A model generated the notes under the pieces. That model saw only the letters and a list, made by a program, of their open reading frames with translations. It was not told the DNA's origin and did not search any database. A stretch of 64,000 nt of DNA from Palleniella muris (GTDB taxonomy: Bacteria > Bacteroidota > Bacteroidia > Bacteroidales > Bacteroidaceae), in assembly GCF_004792655.1 (NCBI RefSeq), contig NZ_SRZC01000018.1, forward strand, positions 1 through 64,000, in the 5' to 3' direction. Numbering within the stretch: the first letter of the stretch is position 1; every line of letters begins with the position of its first letter. Of this stretch, positions 56,834 to 64,000 are shown in pieces. The translations under genes were made by a program, and so were the position numbers.

Positions 56834-56914
56834 ATGGCAAGCAAGTTTTATTTTGAGATTATTTGTTCCACACTGCATGGCGGTGGGGCTTGCTGCTTCT
56901 TATATAAACTCTAA
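56834..56914 (+). CDS. Candidate 26-residue Cys-rich peptide
   Basis: A short frame starts MASKFYFEIICSTLHGG and ends GACCFLYKL. It has a near-perfect promoter 52 bp upstream and an A-rich start region (ATATATAAGAA), which is how genes start in this genome. It is not like any family I know. Three Cys, with a CC pair, are notable in so short a peptide. It could be a signalling or modified peptide, a toxin-like peptide, or a leader peptide for what follows. Translation is not proven. Confidence 0.5.
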   Translation: MASKFYFEIICSTLHGGGACCFLYKL

Positions 56915-57105
56915 GCAATCAAGTTAGGAAAAAAGCAGCAGGGATTTCCGTGACAGCCACAACTGTGTCCTGTCGTCAATGAAATCCCTATTGTCCCGTC
57001 GGCTGCATGGGGCAAGAGGTGCGATTGTGCGTCTTTTTGCCGTGTGGCAGAGTTGAAGCAAGTTTCTCTCTGCTGCTCCGGTGTGGCGGATGCGTTCTTT
57101 GACAT
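56911..57105 (-). CDS. Candidate 64-residue Cys-rich peptide, convergent
   Basis: The frame starts MSKNASATPEQQRETCFNS and ends with the Cys-rich stretch TGHSCGCHGNPCCFF. The layout, a polar N-terminal half and a Gly/Cys-rich C-terminal end, resembles precursors of ribosomally made modified peptides, but no family or double-Gly cleavage site can be recognised. Its stop overlaps that of the 26-residue ORF by 3 bp. No good promoter is seen for it, so it is weaker than its partner. It could also be a chance frame. Confidence 0.35.
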   Translation of the reverse strand: MSKNASATPEQQRETCFNSATRQKDAQSHLLPHAADGTIGISLTTGHSCGCHGNPCCFFPNLIA

Positions 57106-57190
57106 GATGGTGTATTGTTTTTTTTATGATTGTCGGGTAAAAACAAACATGATTGTAGTGCATTTATACTGAATAATAGATGCCTGAATG

Positions 57191-57420
57191 TGTGGCGGAG
57201 CCACAGTCTTTATGGTAACCCCTGACTTTAGTCATGGGGCTGGCAGTAGTCCATATATAATGTGTGGCAGCGCCACACTCCTTTATATCTGATATAGAGC
57301 GTATCTGAGCAGAGACTGGTAGCATAAAGGAGTGTGGTTCCACCACACAATACAGAGAGTATTCTTGTTGTCCCCACTGCTGAAGCAGGGGGGGACCATA
57401 AGGATTGTGGCTTCGCCACA
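57191..57420. repeat. Four TGTGGY..RCCACA palindromes, about 72 bp apart
   Basis: 15-bp palindromes of the form TGTGGY-NNN-RCCACA lie at 57191-57205, 57263-57277, 57333-57347 and 57406-57420 (spacing 72, 70, 73). The second and third are extended by complementary arms (ACTCCTTTAT with ATAAAGGAGT), and the outer two by weaker similarity, so the whole block is roughly a large inverted repeat. Loops vary while stems are kept. It fills the gap before the AAA+ gene. Confidence 0.85.
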
Positions 57421-57497
57421 CCTTCTGAGATTTATGAATATGAATGATGCGCCACAGAAAACAATACTTTACGGGACTATTCCCATGATTGGCAAAT

Positions 57498-57505
57498 TAA
57501 TTTTG
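57498..57505 (+). promoter_or_regulatory. Possible promoter of the AAA+ gene
   Basis: TAATTTTG fits the -7 box, 135 bp before the AAA+ start codon. The -33 box is not convincing. No better promoter is seen between the palindromes and the gene. Confidence 0.4.
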
Positions 57506-57639
57506 TGGACTAACTTAAAATCAAAGACATGACAATTTTGTGATGTAAGAGATAAGAAATGACTGTTGAAAATCAATTTCCAATAGTCACTTATGTGTAT
57601 TTTCTTATAAGTTTATTAACCCTTAAAAACAATAATGAT

Positions 57640-59382
57640 ATGAGTAAATGTAACATTGTAATAAGCAACATGCGCGTATGTCCTTATGACGATGACAGCG
57701 AATTGGCAAAATCATTCGCTTTTGCCGATGATTTTGATAAGTGCAACCATTTTCCCCTTTCCTATAAAATGACAGCCTTGGCAGTCACCATGCGTGCCAC
57801 AAACCTTGATTACGGCGAGACAGGAAAGAAGCCCCGCAGGCAACTCTTTACCATTGCCCTGAAAGAAAACGGGCAACTGAGAACCTCTGTCGACTTCACT
57901 CTCCATACAGCGGTGTGGGTGTACGAGGAAGACCCGCATGTGGACATTCCTTTGTCGGTTGACGACATAGACCCTAACTTGCCGTACACGCTGGAGATTG
58001 TCCATAAGAAGACAGGCGAACTGATGGCTTCGAAGACGATAGCTTTCTTCAGACCTGAGGTGCTGTCTGTGAAGCATATACAGTTTGTGGAGGCATATTT
58101 GGAGGAGGATGGTATGCGCTACCGTAACCTGTGCCTTGACGAGTGTGACAGGAGGAAACTTGTGATTTCTTTTGCGAATATGGGATTCCTGCCTGAGTGT
58201 ATGCCGGAGATTGTCATCAAGATGCATTACCACACCAACACCGATGATTTGCAGATAGTTACTCTTGACCATCGGGGTGGCGACATGTACACTGCAGAGA
58301 TAGAGGTGCAGCCGTGGTGCGAGAATCGTGGTGTGGTTTATGCTGAGGTGCAGCTGTTGGGGAAATGCATCGGTGGAGTCCTGTTTTCCTTGAACCGCAA
58401 GAAGGAGGAGGGAGTGTACAAAGACGAGGAGTTATTGCCGATAGAAGGTTACACAGCGGGAAAAGGCATTGAGATTATGGATGAGCGAATCGGCTCTTGT
58501 GAGTCAGAGGAGGAAAAGCCTGACCCACTGACGATGCTCGACCATTTGGTGGGTCTGGAGGATGTTAAGACAAAGTTGCGCGACTATTCTGTGCTGATGA
58601 ACTTCTTCCGCATGCGCAAGGAAGGTGGTCTGCCTACCGCTATGCCGCCTCTCCATGCTCTGTTCCTTGGCTCTCCGGGTACGGGGAAGACGACTGTCGC
58701 CGGCATTATCGGCAGTATGCTTCACGAGATGGGAATGCTCTCAAAGGGGCATGTGGTGGTGAGGGAGCGCGCCACACTACTCGGGCAGTTTTACAGTTCG
58801 GAGTCGGAAAAGACGCTCGAAGCGTTGGAGGAGGCGCAGGGCGGCATACTCTTCATTGATGAGGCGTACCAGCTTTTCCAGCCCAATGATCCGAAGGACC
58901 CGGGAAGGTTTGTCCTCGACACACTGATGACTGCCTTGGCAGACGAGAAGCGCCGTGACTGGATGTTGATATTGGCAGGCTACACCGAACCGACACAGCA
59001 GCTTCTTACGCAGAATCCGGGACTGGCGTCACGCATCCCACGGAGCAATATCTACCGTTTTGAAGACTATTCCCCGGCACAGCTCAGTGAGATTGCGGAA
59101 CGGTATCTTGTCAGAAACAGTTATGCCATGACTGCCGATGCGCAGCAAGCGATAAGGGCTCTCATGGCTATCGACTACAGCAACCGTGGCAAGGACTTTG
59201 GCAATGCGCGCCATGTGATGAATGTCATACAGACGGGTATCATACCCTCCATGGCACGCCGGTTGTCGTCGGTGGACGCTCCTACCGTGGAGCAGCTCAC
59301 CACCGTCGTGGCAACGGATGTGCCACAACCAATGAAACAAAACCTTAACAAGCGTCGGCAAGTAGGATTTCCTACCTGCTGA
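57640..59382 (+). CDS. AAA+ ATPase of the CbxX/CfqX (SpoVK/EccA) type
   Basis: I chose the start MSKCNIVISNMRVCP at 57640; an upstream in-frame ATG adds 27 hydrophobic residues with no parallel in the family. The 580 residues have two parts. The N-terminal 290 or so are beta-rich, with VTMRATNLDYG, VWVYEEDPH and AEIEVQPWCENRGVVYAEVQL, and match no family I know. The C-terminal part is an AAA+ module with Walker A GSPGTGKTT (Lys350), Walker B GGILFIDEAYQL and GFASRI-like sensor residues (NPGLASRIP). Related ATPases remodel Rubisco or serve type VII secretion; the target here is unknown. Confidence 0.9.
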   Translation: MSKCNIVISNMRVCPYDDDSELAKSFAFADDFDKCNHFPLSYKMTALAVTMRATNLDYGETGKKPRRQLFTIALKENGQLRTSVDFTLHTAVWVYEEDPHVDIPLSVDDIDPNLPYTLEIVHKKTGELMASKTIAFFRPEVLSVKHIQFVEAYLEEDGMRYRNLCLDECDRRKLVISFANMGFLPECMPEIVIKMHYHTNTDDLQIVTLDHRGGDMYTAEIEVQPWCENRGVVYAEVQLLGKCIGGVLFSLNRKKEEGVYKDEELLPIEGYTAGKGIEIMDERIGSCESEEEKPDPLTMLDHLVGLEDVKTKLRDYSVLMNFFRMRKEGGLPTAMPPLHALFLGSPGTGKTTVAGIIGSMLHEMGMLSKGHVVVRERATLLGQFYSSESEKTLEALEEAQGGILFIDEAYQLFQPNDPKDPGRFVLDTLMTALADEKRRDWMLILAGYTEPTQQLLTQNPGLASRIPRSNIYRFEDYSPAQLSEIAERYLVRNSYAMTADAQQAIRALMAIDYSNRGKDFGNARHVMNVIQTGIIPSMARRLSSVDAPTVEQLTTVVATDVPQPMKQNLNKRRQVGFPTC

Positions 59383-59392
59383 CGCTTTTTTT
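59351..59392 (+). terminator. Terminator overlapping the end of the AAA+ gene
   Basis: AGCGTCGGCAAGTAGG (59351-59366) pairs with CCTACCTGCTGACGCT (59371-59386) with two mismatches, followed by seven T. The stem includes the last codons and the TGA stop of the AAA+ gene. Confidence 0.85.
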
Positions 59393-59599
59393 ATGATAGG
59401 TTTCTCAAAGTCTTTTGTTATCTCTCGAAGAAAGGAAAGAATCAAAAGAATTTTCCTTTATGCATAGTAACCCATGCAATGGCAAAGCCGTTTCTTTTTT
59501 CTTTGTATTCTTCGAGCCATATCACTGAAAGGAAGCGTTCTTAGAGCCATAGAGATGTATGGTGAAATTTTTTATACCCCTATTTATACCCCTATAAGA

Positions 59600-59763
59600 T
59601 TTGGAATCGCTTGTGGAATGTTGTACCTTTGCATAAGGAAAGCTGCACCTCAGCAATCAAGAACAAGTTCTATTGCGTTCGGTTTGCATTTCCTTTGCAT
59701 AAGGAAAGCAACACCTCAGCAATCAAGAACAAGTTCTATTGTATTCGCCTTGCACTATCTTTG
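59600..59763 (+). repeat. 66-bp direct repeat with promoter-like boxes
   Basis: A 66-bp unit at 59626-59691 is repeated at 59692-59757 with about ten changes, and the start of a third copy follows at 59758. Each copy begins at a -7-like box: TACCTTTG (59624-59631), TTCCTTTG (59690-59697) and TATCTTTG (59756-59763), exactly 66 bp apart. Only the first has a good TTTG -33 box (59600-59603, 20 bp away). The frame at 59474-59773 is made by these repeats and is probably not a gene. The next 170 bp hold only the susC promoter region. Confidence 0.8.
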
Positions 59764-59938
59764 CGCTACCTAAAAAAGCAGGCTGCAGCAAGAAATCTTT
59801 TTATTTTTCTTCCATAAAACCACGTGTTTTTAGGCAATTATAACAATTGTACCCCATTCTGGAAACATATAAAAGATGAAATAACGGTTGTAACCTTATG
59901 TGAAAACATAAAAAATGCTATTATAAATAATTATGCGT

Positions 59939-59946
59939 TAACTTTG
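59939..59946 (+). promoter_or_regulatory. Probable promoter of the susC-like gene
   Basis: TAACTTTG fits the -7 box, 78 bp before the susC-like start. No TTTG -33 box is seen, which is common for activator-dependent promoters of glycan utilisation operons. Confidence 0.5.
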
Positions 59947-59982
59947 CAGCAGAAAAATTCACAAACCTAACAAATACGAAAG

Positions 59983-60001
59983 TGTCCGGTTTTTGCGGAC
60001 A
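59983..60001 (+). other. 5' leader hairpin of the susC-like gene
   Basis: TGTCCG (59983-59988) and CGGACA (59996-60001) form a 6-bp stem with a 7-nt loop, 22 nt before the start codon. It lies in the mRNA leader and may affect translation or an antisense RNA. There is no T-run. Confidence 0.45.
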
Positions 60002-60023
60002 GTAACATTAAACATTACTCACT

Positions 60024-63000
60024 ATGGAAAAGTTACAAAAACTGATGCGGAAACTGCATTGGCGCACGATAGCGCTGGTGTGGATGCTGCTCGGGGCTCT
60101 GACCATAAAGGCGGAGACCCTTACGGTGACAGGAACGGTGGTGTCGGCAAGCGACAACGAACCGCTCATTGGCGCGAGTGTGGTGGTGAAAGGCTCATCG
60201 GCAAGCACCATTACTGATGTGAACGGAAACTTCATGCTTGCCAATGTGGAGCGTGGGTCGGTGCTTACCGCCAGCTATGTTGGTTATAAGAGTAAGGAGG
60301 TAAAGGTCACCGGAACGAAACTCACAATAGCCTTGGAGGAGGATGCTGATGTCCTTGAAGATGTTGTTGTGGTGGGCTACGGTGTGCTGAAGAAGAAGCT
60401 TGTCACCGGTGCCACATCACAGGTGAAGGGCGATGACATCCAGAAGATGAACACCACCAATCCGTTGTCAGCCATGCAGGGACAGACTCCGGGTGTGAAC
60501 ATCGTGTCTACCTCCGGTCAGCCGGGAGCAACGATGAGTGTTACAATCCGTGGTCTTGGTACTGTGGGCAACTCCCAGCCTCTCTATATAATAGATGGTG
60601 TAGGCGGTGACATCACATCCCTTAACCCTGCCGACATCGAGCGCATCGATGTACTCAAGGATGCTGCCTCTGCTGCAATCTACGGTGCACAGGCTGCCAA
60701 CGGCGTGGTGCTTGTCACGACAAAGAGCGGTAAGCAGGGAAGCTGCAAAATCACTTACGACGGATATGTCGGATGGCAGTCGGTGGGACGCAAGTTTGAG
60801 ATGCTTAATGCAAGGGAGTATATGACTATCATGGACGAGGCGCGTCTTAACTCCGGAATGTCTCCTGTGGACTGGGCTTCGCTAAATTCCATACACGATG
60901 CCAACGGCAACATCTATGACACAAACTGGATAGACCAAGCTATTGAGGACGGTGCGCTGACAACAAGCCACAGCCTTGCCTTCACCGGCGGCTCAAATAC
61001 CTCGACATACGTCATCTCAGGCGGTTACACAAGTCAGGACGGTGTTATCGGTGGAGCCGATGTGGCTGACTACAAGCGTTATAATTTCCGTGCCAACTCT
61101 GAGCACAAGATGTATGGCGACCTTATTACCGTAGGTGAGCATGTCAGCTTCGTGTGGCGTGACTCTCACGGCATGAACACGGGCAACATCTGGAACAACA
61201 ACCTCCGCAGTGCGTTCTCGGCATCTCCGATAACTCCGGTTTACGATGCAGAAGGAAACTACAATTCCACAGTAAACTCCGATTGGAACGTGAACGACGG
61301 CAACCCTTATGGCAACATGATGGTCAACCGTTTCAACCGTTCACGCAACGCAGCACTTGATGCAAACGTATATGTTCAGATAGAACCAATTAAGAATCTT
61401 AAGTTCAAGACTGTCTATGGCATAAGCTACGGAACATCGGAGTACCGCTCTTATACTCCTGAGTACCAGTTCACTCCACAGAGTGCCAATGCCGAGAGCA
61501 AGGTCAGCCAGAGCAACGGCCACGGTCTCTCCATGGTATGGACAAACACCTTGTCTTATGACTTTACAATAGCTAAAGACCATAACATCAATGCTTTGCT
61601 TGGTACGGAAATGTCACGTTATGATGGCAATAGCAGTGGTGGTGACAATACCAGTCTGAAGGTCGGTTTCAACGATTGGGACCATGCTTATCTTGACAAC
61701 ACTGAGGGCACAGCAAACAAGAAAGTCAAGGGGGCGCCTTACGATGAGACACGCGGAATGTCCTATTTCGCACGCCTTGGCTGGTCATGGAAAGACCGCT
61801 ATATGCTCAATGCCACAATGCGTGCGGACGGCTCTTCAAAGTTCGCCAAAGGACATCGCTGGGGCTATTTCCCTTCTGTATCTGCAGGCTGGACAATCTC
61901 TGAGGAGAATTTCATGAAGCCGTTGTCATCATGGTTTGACTTCCTGAAACTGCGTGTCAGCTGGGGACAGGTGGGCAATGCCAACATCAACTGCTATCAG
62001 TATCTCGCACCTGTCACAACGGAAAACACAAACTACAACTTTGGTGCCACCGGAGGACAGGAGGGTTGGGTGACAGGCTCTTACACAAGCCGCTTGGCAA
62101 ACGAAGCCGTGAAGTGGGAGACATCCGAGCAGACCAACATCGGTATCGATGCACGCTTCCTTACGGGCAGACTGTCATTCACGGCAGACTGGTATGTGAA
62201 GAACACGAAGGACTGGCTGGTTCAGGCTCCTATCCTTGCGACAGCAGGAACAGGCGGACCGATTATCAATGGTGGTGACGTGAAGAACACCGGTGTAGAG
62301 CTTGCGCTGTCATGGAGCGACAAGATTGGCAAGGATTTCACTTACAGTGTAGGAGCGAACTTTGCCTATAACCATAATGAAGTGGGCAACATCCCGACAG
62401 AGGATGGTATAATTCATGGTCAGACAAATCAGATTTACAGCAATTCCGAGGAGTTCTACCGTGCAGAGAACGGTCATGCTATCGGATATTTCTGGGGTTA
62501 TAAGACAGCCGGAAACTTCCAGAATCAGCAGGACATAAACAATTGGATAGCAGCCGGAAACGGAGTCTTGCAGTCCAATGTGCAGCCGGGTGATGTGAAA
62601 TATGTGGATGTAAACCATGATGGCGTTATTAATGCTGATGATAAGGTGGACCTTGGCAACGGACTTCCTAAGTATACATTCGGTTTCAACTTCGGCATCT
62701 CATACAAAGGTTTCGACCTTAATGTTAACGCTACCGGTGCGGCGGGATTCAAGATTGCACAGTCATACCGTGACCCGAACTCATCACAGGCAAATTACAG
62801 TCGTGCAATACTCAATCGCTGGACAGGCGAGGGAACGAGCAATTTCATGCCACGCGTCACTTATGGCGATGTTGGCAACTGGATGTTCTCCGACCTTTAT
62901 TTGCAGGACGGTGACTATATCCGCCTTCAGAATCTCACGCTCGGTTACGATTTTAAGCGACTTATCTCATGGAAGGGTATCTCCAAACTCCGTCTGTATG

Positions 63001-63170
63001 TTCAGGCACAGAACCTGCTGACACTGACAAAGTATGACGGCATGGATCCTGAAATCGGTTCTTACAACGGAACAGACGGCAATAAAAATGATTCATGGGT
63101 GTCAGGTGTGGACATGGGCTACTATCCTCATCCGCGTACATTCATCGTTGGTGTGAATGTGGCATTTTAG
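60024..63170 (+). CDS. SusC/RagA-family TonB-dependent transporter
   Basis: This outer-membrane barrel takes up glycans or peptides using energy from TonB, with a SusD lipoprotein as lid. The 1048 residues begin with a signal peptide (about 1-30, ending TIKAE), then a carboxypeptidase-like domain (VTGTVVSASDNEPLIGASVVV), the family motif EDVVVVGYGVLKKKLVTGA, the plug (PLYIIDGVGGDI, IYGAQAANGVVLVTTKSGK) and the barrel ending in RTFIVGVNVAF. It is complete. The substrate cannot be told from the sequence. Confidence 0.97.
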   Translation: MEKLQKLMRKLHWRTIALVWMLLGALTIKAETLTVTGTVVSASDNEPLIGASVVVKGSSASTITDVNGNFMLANVERGSVLTASYVGYKSKEVKVTGTKLTIALEEDADVLEDVVVVGYGVLKKKLVTGATSQVKGDDIQKMNTTNPLSAMQGQTPGVNIVSTSGQPGATMSVTIRGLGTVGNSQPLYIIDGVGGDITSLNPADIERIDVLKDAASAAIYGAQAANGVVLVTTKSGKQGSCKITYDGYVGWQSVGRKFEMLNAREYMTIMDEARLNSGMSPVDWASLNSIHDANGNIYDTNWIDQAIEDGALTTSHSLAFTGGSNTSTYVISGGYTSQDGVIGGADVADYKRYNFRANSEHKMYGDLITVGEHVSFVWRDSHGMNTGNIWNNNLRSAFSASPITPVYDAEGNYNSTVNSDWNVNDGNPYGNMMVNRFNRSRNAALDANVYVQIEPIKNLKFKTVYGISYGTSEYRSYTPEYQFTPQSANAESKVSQSNGHGLSMVWTNTLSYDFTIAKDHNINALLGTEMSRYDGNSSGGDNTSLKVGFNDWDHAYLDNTEGTANKKVKGAPYDETRGMSYFARLGWSWKDRYMLNATMRADGSSKFAKGHRWGYFPSVSAGWTISEENFMKPLSSWFDFLKLRVSWGQVGNANINCYQYLAPVTTENTNYNFGATGGQEGWVTGSYTSRLANEAVKWETSEQTNIGIDARFLTGRLSFTADWYVKNTKDWLVQAPILATAGTGGPIINGGDVKNTGVELALSWSDKIGKDFTYSVGANFAYNHNEVGNIPTEDGIIHGQTNQIYSNSEEFYRAENGHAIGYFWGYKTAGNFQNQQDINNWIAAGNGVLQSNVQPGDVKYVDVNHDGVINADDKVDLGNGLPKYTFGFNFGISYKGFDLNVNATGAAGFKIAQSYRDPNSSQANYSRAILNRWTGEGTSNFMPRVTYGDVGNWMFSDLYLQDGDYIRLQNLTLGYDFKRLISWKGISKLRLYVQAQNLLTLTKYDGMDPEIGSYNGTDGNKNDSWVSGVDMGYYPHPRTFIVGVNVAF

Positions 63171-63216
63171 CAATGAGTGAAAAACATATATCAAAGAAGA
63201 ATTAATAGTAAAGATT

Positions 63217-64000
63217 ATGAATACAAAACATATATTCATTGGTGCTATGGCTGTTGCAGCGTTGGGGATGACATCGTGCAGCGATGACTTCTTCGACACT
63301 TCATCGAAGACCACACAGAACACGGAGACAGCTTATAGCAATCTGGAGACAGCAGAAGTTGCCCTTGTAGGCTGCTATGACGGGTGGCAGCGCACCATAT
63401 CAGACGTGGAAGTTGGCATGTATTTGCTGGCGGAGTTTGCCTCAGAACAGGCTTTCGCAGGACTCGGCTTTGCCGATGCGAAGAACAATAATGTGCTTGA
63501 CCAGTTTAATCTCAGTGTCGCACCGTCCTATAATGACCTGTTCAATGCTGACTGGACTGTTTATTACGCAGGCATTTTCCGTTGCAATCAGTTGCTTGCA
63601 AATGATGCAACTATCGATTGGAAAGGCAATGATGTGGCACGCGGTCGTGTACTCGGCGAGACACGCGCAATCCGTGCGATGCTTTATTTTGACCTTGTGC
63701 GTATGTTTGGTGATGTGCCTTTGCTTACTACTCCAAGTGAGGACAACCTGCCACGTACTGCTGCAAGTGAGGTCTATAAGCTGATTTTTGAAGACCTTAA
63801 ATATGCTGCTGCCAACATACCTGCCAACGCATATCCATTGGAAAACCGCAACGCCAACGACGGACGTATCACAAAATATGCTGCCGAGGCACTTCTCGCA
63901 CGTGTGTACTTATATTATACAGGGTACTACGGTGAAGAAAATCCTGCTTGCACAAAAGCAGAGGCTATAGCTGCCATTAACGATGTTGTGGACAATGGCG
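63217..64000 (+). CDS. SusD/RagB-family lipoprotein, cut by window end
   Basis: The first 261 codons are present. The lipoprotein signal has its lipid Cys at residue 21 (GMTSCSDDFF). The SusD fold is shown by TAYSNLETAEVALVGCYDGW near the start, RGRVLGETRAIRAMLYFDLVRMFGDVPL and GRITKYAAEALLARVYLYY. It lies 46 bp after the SusC-like gene and should form the substrate-binding lid of that transporter. Its C-terminal half lies beyond the window. Confidence 0.97.
   Translation, partial: MNTKHIFIGAMAVAALGMTSCSDDFFDTSSKTTQNTETAYSNLETAEVALVGCYDGWQRTISDVEVGMYLLAEFASEQAFAGLGFADAKNNNVLDQFNLSVAPSYNDLFNADWTVYYAGIFRCNQLLANDATIDWKGNDVARGRVLGETRAIRAMLYFDLVRMFGDVPLLTTPSEDNLPRTAASEVYKLIFEDLKYAAANIPANAYPLENRNANDGRITKYAAEALLARVYLYYTGYYGEENPACTKAEAIAAINDVVDNG

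Noticed and set aside
57164..57421. Minus-strand frame with repeated blocks such as HNPYGPPLL
   Set aside because: It translates the four palindromes and their arms; the repeat is at DNA level and no start region is seen.
59474..59773. A 99-codon frame with internal repeats (LHFLCIRKATPQQSRTSS)
   Set aside because: The protein repeat comes from the 66-bp DNA repeat. The frame runs through promoter-like boxes and matches no family.

Overview
The window looks like chromosome from a member of the Bacteroidetes, most likely a Prevotella-like (Prevotellaceae) genome. The grounds are recurring promoters of the TTTG / TAnnTTTG type, A-rich translation starts without Shine-Dalgarno sequences, zinc-free versions of ribosomal proteins L36 and S14, a SusC/SusD pair, and GH29, GH31 and GH97 enzymes. 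The genus is an inference; the phylum is well supported. Layout: (1) 1-4248 is a large CRISPR array with 64 full repeats and one broken one; no cas genes are inside the window. (2) 4355-19860 is a continuous block of S10, spc and alpha ribosomal protein genes (rplC to rplQ, with secY, map, infA, rpmJ and rpoA), followed by rplS. rpsJ is not at its usual place before rplC; the CRISPR array sits there. (3) 20335-26160 is an RND efflux operon (adaptor, pump, outer membrane channel). (4) 26471-31680 holds a small secreted protein, a CBS-domain membrane protein, a divergent lipoprotein/SDR pair, and decayed remnants of a YhcG-type nuclease and a GIY-YIG protein. (5) 31819-38285 is a second export system, TolC-like channel plus MacA/MacB-like ABC exporter, followed by a LytS/LytTR two-component pair. 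(6) 39185-45603 holds housekeeping genes: NAD(P)HX repair, hpt, adk, obg, pgeF and an M23 peptidase. (7) 45798-52691 encodes secreted glycosidases (GH31, GH97, GH29) with a YaaA homologue between them. (8) 52980-59382 holds an acetyltransferase, a cyclophilin-like lipoprotein, a broken AraC regulator, a Fic protein, two candidate Cys-rich small peptides and an AAA+ ATPase. (9) 60024 to the end is a SusC/SusD pair, with SusD cut by the window edge. The most unusual material is non-coding. Inside the CRISPR array a 33-bp insert is flanked by a 31-bp direct duplication that is out of register with the repeat, which is what an off-site Cas1-Cas2 integration would leave. Two spacers, far apart in the array, are near-identical and share the same boundary. 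Intergenic regions carry phased repeat arrays: a 22-bp-period family at two loci, a 10-bp-period array before the RND operon, a heptamer GGTTRTR array in inverted orientation ending directly at a kinase start codon, a 66-bp repeated promoter-like unit before susC, and identical motifs on both sides of the Fic gene. No tRNA or rRNA gene was recognised.
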